Position numbers and translations under genes: made by a program
Part shown: positions 35,211-45,627 of the stretch, in pieces
How positions within the stretch are numbered: the first letter of the stretch is position 1
Layout: each line of letters opens with the position of its first letter
Source: SAR324 cluster bacterium
GTDB lineage: Bacteria > SAR324 > NAC60-12
DNA length: 64,000 bases
Reading direction: 5' to 3'
Assembly (NCBI GenBank): GCA_028281495.1
Contig: JANQJU010000010.1
Location: 248,001-312,000 of the forward strand
The notes under the pieces: generated by a model
What the model was told of the DNA's origin: nothing
Databases searched by the model: none
The model's input: only the letters and a program-made list of their open reading frames with translations

Positions 35211-38200
35211 ATGGCAAACACAAGAAATTTAGAACGCGAAGTTCTGGACATTGGCAAATTGATTGGATTGCTCACCGGTCCTGTTGGCGAGACGTGGGAG
35301 TTCAACCCTTCATGGTTTGGCGATCCTGTCCAAAACATTGAAGATATGGGAAAACGGCTCGACAACCTAGTGGATCTCATTCGGGTGTTCTTGCCAGATG
35401 TGGCACAACCATCGCCCTCTGGAATCCCTGAGGACAACTACGCGTGGCATCCGTTGCCAATAGCAACCTCGGTGTCTCCTCCACCTTTTTCAGTGGTCAT
35501 TCCGGCGGCGAATCCTCCAGGAACCGAGAACGGAAAAGCAAACCATCGGACTGATGAATCAAAGGGGGACGCTGCAACGGAGGCGAACGACGGGACGTCG
35601 GGCCAAATCGGATTTGGGGTACTCACTTCGACTCAAATTCGTAGTCTGGATTTCTCGACCTTCGTGTATGTGCCCCTATTTCAATACGGGGCCGATGGCA
35701 CGGAATTCATCCTCAGCAGCACAGAGCACGCTTGTCAATTTGGGGCAACCGTGACCAACCCCAGCCGATTCACATCTGGTGCAATTTCCTTCAGCGGTGT
35801 GACGGTCAAAGCATCTATCTTTTTAGCCGATCAAGCCCCTTCGTTCTCGCTCACCTTTGAAGATTTACAAGGCACTGATATCCCCTCCACCTACACTTCG
35901 ATACATGAGTTGTTGCAGGCCTCGGTGAAAATCTTAATCAATGTGGCCTTGGGGGCAGCGACGCCGTGGTTGGATCAACCCATTGGCACCTCCCCGGTGT
36001 CCGTAGGAAAAATTCTATCACTCGTTGGCTTTTTGAAAAAAACCGACGGAGCCTACCAACTGGATGTGGATGGCCTGAATAAACTGCAACAAGAAAGTCC
36101 CAAAGACATTGCACTCGATTTTCTGTTTCGCGTGTTGGACGAACTTGCCGATGCCTCGAAACCTTTGGTCTCCCTCCCAGGAAATGGTGGTTTTTACGTC
36201 GAGCATCAAACAGGGGACCCTTCTTCAGACGATGGAGACTTATATGGGGTTCGGATGGTCACTCAATTTCCATTATCACGCAAACCCCGCACAACGGGAC
36301 AAGCCCCCCCTGTCGTCACAATTGGGCTGGGTAGTTGGCTGAAAGGGGGCAATGATTCGAATAATTGGATGAATCAAATTACCGGAGAATCGTTTGATCC
36401 GGGAGTGTCTTTGCTGTTCCTCAAACGGTTGAAGTCCAAGAAATTGCAATTTGCACCGCAGTTTTCACTCAATAGTGTAGGGATCGACATCCAAGGTGGC
36501 GCTGCGGGGCCGTTGGTTAATATCCGAGGGGTGGTGTTGCGAGGTGCCGAAATACGAACCTATTTGGATTCTGCTCAACAACGATTTGGAGTAGTGACCC
36601 GCTTGGACCAAGTCGGATTCCCGCTCGGCCCTAGCTTTCGCAGCACCCAAACGGCGTCTGCTGGGAACAATCCCGTTGCCGCCAGCCTCTTGTCTTCCGG
36701 TTCTCCGCAACCTGCCTCGCCCGACCAAAGTACAGCCAATCCGCAGTTTTCGATGGAAGCGGGTTATATTCTTGGCTTTGATCCCATCTTAAAAATCTTC
36801 GATGCTCAAGGGAAGGAAACCGACCGCATCTGGTTTCCCGTTCAAAAACGACTGGGACCGCTCAATTGTAAAAGAGTGGGACTAAAAATCGATGTCACGG
36901 GAAAAGCCAAAAAAGACCCCGTGTTGGGGGTCATTTTTGAGGGCGATGTGTCGTTGTCCGCATTGGAAGTGTATCTGGTGCAACTGTCTCTCAACATTCA
37001 TCTGCGACAACTCGCCCAACCGGAAGGCTATCAGTTTGATTTGCAGGGGTTGGACGTGACGTTCAAAAGCGGGAGCGTCGAGATCAGTGGAGGATTGCTC
37101 GAAACGACCAATGCTCAAGGCGTGATTGAATACGATGGTCAAGCCATCATCCAATTCCTTGGATTGTCGATCAGTGCATTGGGAGCCTTCAGTGCGTTGC
37201 CTCAAGGAGGCGGCACCTCGTTGTTCATTTTTGCTAAATTGAATGACCCGATTGGAGGCCCACCCTTTTTATTTGTCACCGGACTGAATGCCGGATTTGG
37301 ATTCAATCGAAAGCTTAAGATTCCTGCCAAAAATGAAATTCAACAGTTTCCCCTCATCTCAGGATTGGCCAACCCTCAATCCATCGGCGGGAACCAGCCT
37401 ACGCCTGGAGAAGCCTTATCCAAATTAAAAAGCTGGGTGCCTCCCGAACGTGGACAGTATTGGCTCGCTGGAGGGTTCCAATTCACCACATTTGATGTGA
37501 TCAATTCCAATGCTCTGTTGATCGTGGAATTTGGAAAGGAGTTGATCATTTCCGTCATTGGCACCGCAACCTTGAAGCAACCCCCCCTACTCACCTTGGT
37601 GTATGCGCAGATGGATATCGAAGTGGTGTTCGCCCTTCAGTCAGGGGAGTTCCGTTTGTCCGCTGAGTTGTCTCCAGGAGCGTATGTCCTATTGCCGTGG
37701 GCACGATTGACAGGAGGCATCGCGTTTTATTGCTGGTTTGGCAGCAATGCCCATTCTGGGGATTTCACCTTCACCATGGGGGGATATCATCCGGCGTTTA
37801 TTCCGCCAAGTTATTATCCTCAAGAACCCCGAATTGGAGTCAACATTCAATTGGGAGGACTGCTCACACTGATCGGAGAGGTGTATTTTGCCATCACCAG
37901 CCGGGCGATGATGCTAGGTTTCAATTTCCAGTTTTCCTTGGATTTGTTCCTCATCAAGGTGTGGCTGAGAGCTAGGCTGGATGCTCTATTGGCTTGGAAA
38001 CCGTTTTATTTCATCACCGAGGTTTCGGTCAGTGCTGGGGTGTCGCTGATCATTGATCTGTATTTTGTGTCATTCACCCTGACCTTAGAAGTCGGCGTGA
38101 ACTTCGGATTGTGGGGGCCTCCGGTAGGGCTGAGGTTCTATATCGATTTGATCCTGTTCTCGTTTGACATTGATGTGGGAGCGCCCCAACAGGTTCCCAA

Positions 38201-39128
38201 TGAATTGTCCTGGAAAGATTTTTCTGGACTCTTGCCCCAAAAAACCAGAGAGGCTGCTCCCCCTTCCAATATTGAATTCGCCTCTCTCGCCCAAGCCCCT
38301 TCCGTTCAGAAAACTCCCACCTATCTGTACATCAATGCCAATAAAGGACTGAGCATTACCCATCATCAAGACGATCTCACGTTGTGGTTGGTTCGGCCGG
38401 GACAGTTTCAATTCACGGTCGGTTCCGCGATTCCAGCCACCACCATTGTGGTGGAAAACAGCGGCACTTCAGGAAATCACACAACCAAGAGTCCCTATAA
38501 AACAGGACTGCCTCGTGTGAATGGGGGCGTGACTTCAGACAACTATCGATCCCAACAAACCGTTACCATTTTGCAACTGAAACAAGACAGTATCGCTCAC
38601 ATCAAAACGTGCATGGCCTCCAATGCCCAATGCAGTACGCATCCATCGGGTTGTGACGATCCCACGACAAATATCGACAACTGGACTATCGATCCTGTCT
38701 CAAAAAATCTACCGCAATCCATGTGGGGGGAACCATCCAAATCGCTGAATATCAACGGAGATGCCTCCGTCACAGGGCTGGCGGGGGTACACATGTTCCC
38801 CAATCCCCCAACTGCAAATTATTCTCCGGAAGTGGTCATTGACCACTTGTTTGAAGACCGCATCGTCAATCCCAACAATGAGGACCGTCTTTCGATTTCG
38901 CAGCAGTCAGAGACTTCTGGTCCCGATGCCCCGACTCCCGGAGACACCTTTGCGGCGATCCGCAACATTGATTCCACTTCCGTTCATAGCAATCGAAATC
39001 AAGTGTTTGCCGCCCTCCAAACATTGGGGGTGAACGGTTGGACAAACGATGACCTTGCCCAAATGGCGGCGTCTCCAGGAAAAGCCTTTGCTGACGAACC
39101 GATGACAGGTTCGACCGTCGTCGCATGA
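35211..39128 (+). CDS. DUF6603-like giant protein (first gene of cassette)
   Basis: A 1305-residue protein with no signal peptide or clear membrane helices. An N-terminal helical region (1-75) and a Pro/Asn-rich linker (75-135) lead into a very long beta-rich body. From memory, TGLNAGFGFNRKLKIP (near 690), GGYHPAFIPPSYYPQEPRIG (near 865) and the WKPFYF block near 930 match the DUF6603 family of huge actinobacterial and fungal proteins. Alternating hydrophobic strands between 560 and 1000 could form a groove or elongated sheet. The C-terminal 300 residues are Ser/Thr/Asn-rich. The ribosome binding site is GGGAG. Function is unknown. It heads five tightly spaced genes and its base composition looks more GC-rich than that of nearby accessory genes. 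Confidence 0.8.
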   Translation: MANTRNLEREVLDIGKLIGLLTGPVGETWEFNPSWFGDPVQNIEDMGKRLDNLVDLIRVFLPDVAQPSPSGIPEDNYAWHPLPIATSVSPPPFSVVIPAANPPGTENGKANHRTDESKGDAATEANDGTSGQIGFGVLTSTQIRSLDFSTFVYVPLFQYGADGTEFILSSTEHACQFGATVTNPSRFTSGAISFSGVTVKASIFLADQAPSFSLTFEDLQGTDIPSTYTSIHELLQASVKILINVALGAATPWLDQPIGTSPVSVGKILSLVGFLKKTDGAYQLDVDGLNKLQQESPKDIALDFLFRVLDELADASKPLVSLPGNGGFYVEHQTGDPSSDDGDLYGVRMVTQFPLSRKPRTTGQAPPVVTIGLGSWLKGGNDSNNWMNQITGESFDPGVSLLFLKRLKSKKLQFAPQFSLNSVGIDIQGGAAGPLVNIRGVVLRGAEIRTYLDSAQQRFGVVTRLDQVGFPLGPSFRSTQTASAGNNPVAASLLSSGSPQPASPDQSTANPQFSMEAGYILGFDPILKIFDAQGKETDRIWFPVQKRLGPLNCKRVGLKIDVTGKAKKDPVLGVIFEGDVSLSALEVYLVQLSLNIHLRQLAQPEGYQFDLQGLDVTFKSGSVEISGGLLETTNAQGVIEYDGQAIIQFLGLSISALGAFSALPQGGGTSLFIFAKLNDPIGGPPFLFVTGLNAGFGFNRKLKIPAKNEIQQFPLISGLANPQSIGGNQPTPGEALSKLKSWVPPERGQYWLAGGFQFTTFDVINSNALLIVEFGKELIISVIGTATLKQPPLLTLVYAQMDIEVVFALQSGEFRLSAELSPGAYVLLPWARLTGGIAFYCWFGSNAHSGDFTFTMGGYHPAFIPPSYYPQEPRIGVNIQLGGLLTLIGEVYFAITSRAMMLGFNFQFSLDLFLIKVWLRARLDALLAWKPFYFITEVSVSAGVSLIIDLYFVSFTLTLEVGVNFGLWGPPVGLRFYIDLILFSFDIDVGAPQQVPNELSWKDFSGLLPQKTREAAPPSNIEFASLAQAPSVQKTPTYLYINANKGLSITHHQDDLTLWLVRPGQFQFTVGSAIPATTIVVENSGTSGNHTTKSPYKTGLPRVNGGVTSDNYRSQQTVTILQLKQDSIAHIKTCMASNAQCSTHPSGCDDPTTNIDNWTIDPVSKNLPQSMWGEPSKSLNINGDASVTGLAGVHMFPNPPTANYSPEVVIDHLFEDRIVNPNNEDRLSISQQSETSGPDAPTPGDTFAAIRNIDSTSVHSNRNQVFAALQTLGVNGWTNDDLAQMAASPGKAFADEPMTGSTVVA

Positions 39129-39192
39129 TGCTACAGAGGTTTCACTTCTCTACGCTACGGAGTTTTTACTGCTTTTGATCCTAAGGAGCCTT

Positions 39193-41718
39193 ATGACTGA
39201 TCCCCAAAAACCCCGTCCGATTCCTTCTTTGGATAAAGGAGATATCCGGTTTTTTGACAACATCGTGCCTACCTTAGAAGTGGGAGATTACTTGATCAAC
39301 GTGACCCAGCAGGTCAATCCCATGGGGACCACGATTGATGAATGTTATGGCACCTCCCAACCGTTTTCAGTGCAAGGACCCCGGTACACGTTGCCTACGG
39401 GCGATGTGTTTTCGGTGTACCCACCCAATAACTCACAAGGGGTGTTTGAAAAATTCATGCCCAACGTTGTGCTCACCCAACGGGATTTACCGTGGGAACG
39501 CAACGTGTTTGAGGATGCGGATAAAACCCAACAAACACCGTGGTTGGCGTTGCTGCTCTTTGTGGAAGGAGAAACTCTGGAGGGGCAGCCGACCTTGTTG
39601 GATATCGACCCAGCCATCACCACCCAAAAATTCAAACCCACACAATCGTTTACCTTGTCGGCGTATGAGGTGCTGAATCACGCCAACGATCCCACGATCT
39701 TGTGGCCTGCCTTGCAACGGGAATGGTATGAATCGGATGATTTTTTGAAAAGCACCCAATGTACGATGATTGATATTTCCCCTACCGCGTTCACTCAGTT
39801 GATTCCGGCTCATGACGATTTGCGGTATCTCGCCCATGTGCGTCAGGTGAATCCCTCTGCCAAAGACAAAGAAGTGTTGAAAGTCAGTGGAAGCGGCTGG
39901 TTCTCTGTTATCTTAGGAAATCGTCTGCCAGATGCTCCCACATCTAAATCCTCTTTCAAGTCATCCCGAAGTGCCAAACCGGGACGCCGCAACATCGTGC
40001 ATTTGGTGTCTTTGGAAGGCTTTGAAGACTATGTCACGGGCAAAGCCACGATCCCGCAAGGCGTGGAACGCATTCGGATGATTTCGATGAGAGGATGGTC
40101 GTTCACCTGCTTACCCGAACGGGGGGAAAGCTTCAGTGCGTTGATGAATGGCTTGTTGATCGATGACGAAGGGCACCCCAAATCGACGTCATGGGTCTTG
40201 CCTATCAAGCCACCCACAAGCTCTTCACCTCAAGAAACATTCACCGTTCAAACCTTGCAAAATGGCTATGCCCCCTTGCGTTATCAAACCCGGTTGGGCG
40301 AACAGACCTTTGCCTGGTACCGAGGGCCGTTTTCTCCCATCCCAGTGAAGAATTTTGTACGCAAGCAATCGGACGGCAACCAGGGGGAAGTTGGGTGGAA
40401 ACCGTTCAACACGGCTTCTGCTGCCATCATCTACAATCCAGAGTACGGTCTGTTTGATGTGTCGTATGGGGTGGCATGGGAAACCGGACGCTTGTTGGCC
40501 TTAGCCGATGGCTCATTTGGAACAAACCTCCTGGAGTGGCAACGCAAAGGCCACCAGTTGATCGATTTGATATTAGAACGCCGTTCCCAAGTGAAAGTGT
40601 TAAACAAGCTGAATCCAAACGATCCGGATGCAGCCACCGAAAAAGACCTCTTCCAACAAATCGAACCCTATGCGGTGACCAAACCCTTTATCAATTATTT
40701 GGTTGCCGAATTGGGGCGTCAACTCACCCCCCACTTGGCAGCACCAACGCCTTCTTCTGGAGAACCCCCATTGCCTCCGTATCCGGATTTGCCGCCTGCG
40801 CCGACTGATCCTCACACCATTGCGGAGCTGCTGAAACGACCAGAAATTCAACACGTCATCCGTCAAGTGGGAGGCCAAGGTTTAGAGTCGATTGTTGATC
40901 GATTGGCCCGTTGGTATTTGCTCGATGGCGTCCCGTTTGAAAACATCGTTCCCAACGCCGATCTGCTCCCTCCGGAGTCGATCCGATTCTTCTATATCGA
41001 CACCAATTGGTTGGATGCTTTGATGGAAGGAGCATTGAGCATTGGTATCAGCTCCAGTCGAGATCAATTGTACCGAGACTTGATGAAGACCGTCATTTGG
41101 GACAACACCACCGAGGCCATGCAACAGCTTCGTGATGAACTGTTGGGAGGCTCCCCTTCCCAACCTCCCTCTCCGGAAATAAAAAAGTTGGAGGCCTTAT
41201 CCCTATCTGGCCTGTTGCTCCGTTCGGCAGTGGTATCAGGATGGCCTGGGTTAGAGGTCAATGGCTACTCGCAGCCGTTTCAACACGACCCGGAAAAGGA
41301 TCAAACCAATCGGATCAAACTCTTACGGATGGAGCGACTTTCTGCGGATGTGCTGTTGTGTTTGTGGCCTACGGTACCAGCCTCCGTCACCATCGACGAA
41401 CCTCGTGAAGGGATCACATTTGGGTTTGAAGATCCGCCGAGTGACCAAGACCAAGGCAATTATTTGTATCTGCGCTCCGTCGAGGAAGGCAGTTTTGGAC
41501 AACCCTTATCTGGAAGCCAATATGCGATCAATGTGGATCAAGGCATTCTGGATGCCCATCGACGCGTGAAGCTGAGCGGGGAGGGGGGGCTTCTACAAAC
41601 CATGCAAAACAAACTACCCAACCAACCCCAGCTATCTATTTATGATTTTGCGGTAGAAATGCTCAAAGTTCCGGAGCAGGCCGTATTCAATCCCCCATCT
41701 TCCAAGGAGGCCCCATGA
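39193..41718 (+). CDS. Uncharacterised 841-residue cassette protein
   Basis: The product has no signal peptide or membrane segment. The first 300 residues look beta-rich and include a tryptophan-containing block (LPWERNVFEDADKTQQTPWL, then ALLLFVEGE). Residues 440-700 look helical, with a Pro-rich break near 540 (SSGEPPLPPYPDLPPAPTDP). Nothing in it suggests an enzyme active site. The ATG at 39193 is chosen over 39175 because AAGGAG ends 4 bases before it. The stop overlaps the next start (ATGA), so production of the two proteins is coupled. I do not recognise the family. Its place between two other giant proteins suggests a subunit of a common assembly. Confidence 0.75.
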   Translation: MTDPQKPRPIPSLDKGDIRFFDNIVPTLEVGDYLINVTQQVNPMGTTIDECYGTSQPFSVQGPRYTLPTGDVFSVYPPNNSQGVFEKFMPNVVLTQRDLPWERNVFEDADKTQQTPWLALLLFVEGETLEGQPTLLDIDPAITTQKFKPTQSFTLSAYEVLNHANDPTILWPALQREWYESDDFLKSTQCTMIDISPTAFTQLIPAHDDLRYLAHVRQVNPSAKDKEVLKVSGSGWFSVILGNRLPDAPTSKSSFKSSRSAKPGRRNIVHLVSLEGFEDYVTGKATIPQGVERIRMISMRGWSFTCLPERGESFSALMNGLLIDDEGHPKSTSWVLPIKPPTSSSPQETFTVQTLQNGYAPLRYQTRLGEQTFAWYRGPFSPIPVKNFVRKQSDGNQGEVGWKPFNTASAAIIYNPEYGLFDVSYGVAWETGRLLALADGSFGTNLLEWQRKGHQLIDLILERRSQVKVLNKLNPNDPDAATEKDLFQQIEPYAVTKPFINYLVAELGRQLTPHLAAPTPSSGEPPLPPYPDLPPAPTDPHTIAELLKRPEIQHVIRQVGGQGLESIVDRLARWYLLDGVPFENIVPNADLLPPESIRFFYIDTNWLDALMEGALSIGISSSRDQLYRDLMKTVIWDNTTEAMQQLRDELLGGSPSQPPSPEIKKLEALSLSGLLLRSAVVSGWPGLEVNGYSQPFQHDPEKDQTNRIKLLRMERLSADVLLCLWPTVPASVTIDEPREGITFGFEDPPSDQDQGNYLYLRSVEEGSFGQPLSGSQYAINVDQGILDAHRRVKLSGEGGLLQTMQNKLPNQPQLSIYDFAVEMLKVPEQAVFNPPSSKEAP

Positions 41719-44700
41719 CGGATGTGTCACCTTCTCCGACTTCCACTCCGACTTCCACTCCAACACCTGCTCCGGCAGATACGACCTTATGGGTTCCTAT
41801 GAAACTAGAGGCGATGGTCCTCAACCAGGAAGCCCGTGCGGCGCATTCTTTCCTACGCTTTCAGATGCAGTATGAAAATCTCCAGCAGTTTGAAAGCCCG
41901 GAACCAGCCCCCTTTGTTGGAGGCTCGACCGAAAAACCAGAAGCCGGGATTTATTTGCATTGGACCCTTCCTAAAGCGTTACGGCACGGGCATCGGAAAG
42001 GAGGAAGACTCTCCGAGAAAAACCCACCCCCTTATGAAAAACCCGCGCAAACTTCGGTGGAATATCCATTGGTCCCCAACCGCTGGCTTGTGATCCGCAC
42101 CCAATACGAAAAAGCTCATCCTTCTATTAGCAAAGCCTGGATCATCGAAAGTGATTTTCTGGATGCCAAACTAGGAACGAGTCCGTATGTGGACCCGCAC
42201 CAGACCCAGCCGGATGGTAAACCGATTCCCACTAAAATTGGTCGAGCTTTCCGATTTACTGAGGAACTGAATCCGCTTCCGATACAAAATCGTCCTTTTT
42301 TGAAGGCGATTGCCCCCGGAAATGCCCTGTTTGCGAGCTATTCCCCTGGAGTAAAAAACGTGTTCTCGTTTTACGATGACATGACCGACAACACCGACCA
42401 AACCGCCCTCACTCAGGGGAATTTCACTTATCAAGTGATCGGATGGTATTCCGACCCCAAACACGATCCGTTGCACCAAGCTCAATGGGTACCCAACCAC
42501 CAGCCCGATTTCTCAGGCACCTACGTCTGTCATCTATTGGATTGGGTGGTCTATGCGAAGACTCCTCCTGCTGCACAAAAAATGCTGGTGCATGCTTTAG
42601 TTTCCCAAGTGAATTGGGATCTGGGAGCGGATAACCCCCCTGCGAAGCACTTTCCCACGGATCTCAAACAACACTCGAAAGTCGCCGTTGGCAACAATGC
42701 CATTGATGCCTTGGCAGCCATCATTCGGTTACACAAACCCAACTCGCCAGAAGCCGATTTGTTAGAAGCCTTTCGTTATGATCTCCTGGAGCACTTCGAC
42801 GAACCAGGCAGCTCCGAGCGTCTCAACATGGATATCCGCCAGCATTGGTTCGGAACCACGCCGAGTGGCCATGTGTGGTCCATTGTGCCGCAAGAACACA
42901 AAGATTCCGCCTTGCCTCCACCGGACCTACCCCCACTCACCCAAACCGATTATCAGACTCTCGCTAACTTAAACACCCAACAATCCGAATGGGACCGAAA
43001 CCGACGCCTCCTGCAATCCATGCAGCAGAAATTGTATGGATTGTGGTGGAAATACAAGCGGGTGACCCACCAATCTCTGGAATTTCCTGTGCCAGTGTCT
43101 AATGAGTTTGCGGCCTGGTTGAAAACCCAACTGGCTCGGCAAATTGGCATCGCCGCAGACCCTTCCGAACCCAATTGGTGGATTCATCAGGTTCGCGCCC
43201 AACAAGCCCAAGTTGATACGCAGGCCAAGGCACTTAAACAACTCGCCGAACCTTTCCAAGCTTCACTGCATCAAAGGGGCTACGAATTAAAAGCCACGAG
43301 CACCCCTCAATATTACTATCCCAATGACCCTGTGATTTTGGCCACCGGGTTAGGACGTTCGACCCACTTGGACCCTACCGGCCCGTTGGTATGTCGTTTG
43401 CCATCGCAAACTTTGACTGCATTGACCGTCAATGGAACCACCTACACCACACAAGGCACGGGCAAAAATTCGATCCAATCCCACATTCCTGTGTTGTCCG
43501 ATCCCAATCATCTTTTACCCGAAAGCCTGCAAGCCCTGTACGATGAGAGCTTTTTATTATCGCCTCAATGGTTTGCCATCACGGTGCTTCAGGATGCCAC
43601 CCAAAGCGATGAGGTGAACCAAGCCATTCAGGCCTTGCCCACCACGGGTGCACAATTTCCCCCCTTGGAGTTGGCTCGTCAGGTCTGGGCACAACCTTGG
43701 GTCCCCCTATTGTTGGATTGGCAAGTGACGGTCTTGGAAGGCCCGGCCTATACTGGAGAATCCAACCAGACTTCGTTGACCACCTTTCATCAGGAAGACT
43801 GGAAGTTTACCGGGACGGACTTTCAATGGAATGGATCGAAGGATGCGAATGACTTTGAGGAGGAGGGCATGGTGTTGAAAGGACGGACCTTCATCACCCC
43901 CCATCTGACCTTGTCGTTGGCAGATCAACTGCAAGAGTTTGTGGAAAAACACAAAGACCGAGGCTCCAAATGGGAAGCCTTGCTGAAAGACCTGGAAACC
44001 ACCTTAGAAGCTCTGAAAAAATCCGATTCGTTATCTCAACGCCTGAGCGGTATGACGGCTCAAATGATCCAGCGTAACTATGCTGGCACTCCGATTCCCA
44101 GCGGGGATATCACCTCCGACATCGGCAGTGGGCATTTGGGACACCCACAACCGTATCCCCACAAACCCCACCCATTTGCGCCAGCTATCTTCGATTTTGC
44201 TCCGATGCGGGGAACATTTTTTATCATCAATCGGCTTTCGGTCATCGACATGTTTGGACGCACCGTGGATTTGCTCGAAGCCAATTACAACCCTTCACTA
44301 CAAACGGAAGGCCGCGTCTCGGAGGACGGATTCTATCCGATTCCCGCGTCAAACTTGCAAACCCACTTCACCCAATTTCCCAGCCCAACCGTGGGGGTTT
44401 CTGCACAGCCCGCACAGCGAATGCTTCAATTGACACCTCGCTTGATTCAAGATGCCCAATTGTCCATTCAGTTCACACCCAATACGGGTGCAAGCGAAGA
44501 CGTCTCCCATCTGCCTCAGGCCAATCCGATTTGTGGCTGGCTGCTGCCCAATCATCTCAACCGTAGCCTCGCCGTGTATGCTCCTGATGGCGAAGCCTGG
44601 GGTGAATTGTATTTGTCCGTTCATGAAACCTCCACCCAACCGGCCACCACGCAGTTGGTACCCGCCTGGCAACCTGATCCCACCAATCCCCATGCCCCCA

Positions 44701-45602
44701 CCGGCGTCGACAAAATTCCCAACATGATCGTCCAGCGTATGCTCACGACGTTGATGCATCGCCAAGATAATGGGGTCGCCCTTTCGGATTTTTTGCAAGT
44801 GATTGATGAAACCTTGTGGACCGTCAACCCTCGTGGCGGACGCCATGATCAAAATCTGTCGGTATTGGTAGGACGACCTCTGGCCATCGTTCGGATGAAA
44901 GTGTCCTTGAAAATCCCAGGTCGGTTCACTGTCAACCAAGATTGGTGGAACACCTTTGCCGTGCAACCCAATCAACTGCCCGATCCTCAAAAAGTAGCCT
45001 CCTTCCAACACATCACCGGAGGGGTTCCGAAATTTCTATGGCCGGTCTTGTTGGGAAATTTGGTGTTTCGAGATGATGGGTTGATCGGTTATTTTGTCAC
45101 CGACCCCAATGATGCCCAAAAAACCTTTGAAACCTTCAATACTTTGACGTTGCCCAGTAGCGTGCAAACCGACTACTTGAAAAAGATCGATGCCGATCAC
45201 AACCATCTTCAATTATCTTTTATTGATGATACCTGCACCGCCCCCGATCCTAAACAACACCAAGTGGTGGAATTGACAGCGCTGGTCGACCCACGAGGTA
45301 GTGTGCATGCGTTTACCGGATTGCTGCCTGTCACGAGTGTCACCCTCCCCGAACGCATCGTCACGCCTGCCTTACAAAAGATTAATTATTTGTTTCGGTC
45401 CGGTCCGTTCCTCACATCACCCGATGCAGTACGCACCCCACGTCCTGCGGAAAATAAAGGGCAATGGTCGTGGTTCGATGAAGTGACCCGGCAAGCTTTT
45501 CCATTGGAAGCTGCCGATGGCAAAGTACGATTTCCCTCCACGCCCCCTCTGATCAAAGAGGGGTGGTTGAAATTCAAGCCCAATCCACCCCACAAAAAAT
45601 AA
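41715..45602 (+). CDS. Uncharacterised 1295-residue cassette protein
   Basis: The N terminus is a Pro/Thr/Ser tail (SPSPTSTPTSTPTPAPAD) encoded partly by tandem 12-base repeats. It is followed by a motif-like block (AGIYLHWTLPKALRHG, then YPLVPNRWLVIR). The rest mixes beta-rich parts with helical coils (near 430-530 and 740-790), and no catalytic signature is visible. There is no signal peptide or membrane helix. AAGGAGG is 4 bases before the ATG, which overlaps the previous stop. With the neighbours it makes about 3,400 residues of large protein from three adjacent genes. The family is not recognised, and a structural or scaffold role is only a guess. Confidence 0.75.
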   Translation: MTDVSPSPTSTPTSTPTPAPADTTLWVPMKLEAMVLNQEARAAHSFLRFQMQYENLQQFESPEPAPFVGGSTEKPEAGIYLHWTLPKALRHGHRKGGRLSEKNPPPYEKPAQTSVEYPLVPNRWLVIRTQYEKAHPSISKAWIIESDFLDAKLGTSPYVDPHQTQPDGKPIPTKIGRAFRFTEELNPLPIQNRPFLKAIAPGNALFASYSPGVKNVFSFYDDMTDNTDQTALTQGNFTYQVIGWYSDPKHDPLHQAQWVPNHQPDFSGTYVCHLLDWVVYAKTPPAAQKMLVHALVSQVNWDLGADNPPAKHFPTDLKQHSKVAVGNNAIDALAAIIRLHKPNSPEADLLEAFRYDLLEHFDEPGSSERLNMDIRQHWFGTTPSGHVWSIVPQEHKDSALPPPDLPPLTQTDYQTLANLNTQQSEWDRNRRLLQSMQQKLYGLWWKYKRVTHQSLEFPVPVSNEFAAWLKTQLARQIGIAADPSEPNWWIHQVRAQQAQVDTQAKALKQLAEPFQASLHQRGYELKATSTPQYYYPNDPVILATGLGRSTHLDPTGPLVCRLPSQTLTALTVNGTTYTTQGTGKNSIQSHIPVLSDPNHLLPESLQALYDESFLLSPQWFAITVLQDATQSDEVNQAIQALPTTGAQFPPLELARQVWAQPWVPLLLDWQVTVLEGPAYTGESNQTSLTTFHQEDWKFTGTDFQWNGSKDANDFEEEGMVLKGRTFITPHLTLSLADQLQEFVEKHKDRGSKWEALLKDLETTLEALKKSDSLSQRLSGMTAQMIQRNYAGTPIPSGDITSDIGSGHLGHPQPYPHKPHPFAPAIFDFAPMRGTFFIINRLSVIDMFGRTVDLLEANYNPSLQTEGRVSEDGFYPIPASNLQTHFTQFPSPTVGVSAQPAQRMLQLTPRLIQDAQLSIQFTPNTGASEDVSHLPQANPICGWLLPNHLNRSLAVYAPDGEAWGELYLSVHETSTQPATTQLVPAWQPDPTNPHAPTGVDKIPNMIVQRMLTTLMHRQDNGVALSDFLQVIDETLWTVNPRGGRHDQNLSVLVGRPLAIVRMKVSLKIPGRFTVNQDWWNTFAVQPNQLPDPQKVASFQHITGGVPKFLWPVLLGNLVFRDDGLIGYFVTDPNDAQKTFETFNTLTLPSSVQTDYLKKIDADHNHLQLSFIDDTCTAPDPKQHQVVELTALVDPRGSVHAFTGLLPVTSVTLPERIVTPALQKINYLFRSGPFLTSPDAVRTPRPAENKGQWSWFDEVTRQAFPLEAADGKVRFPSTPPLIKEGWLKFKPNPPHKK

Positions 45603-45627
45603 CGATTAACCCCTTGAAGGAGGAAAC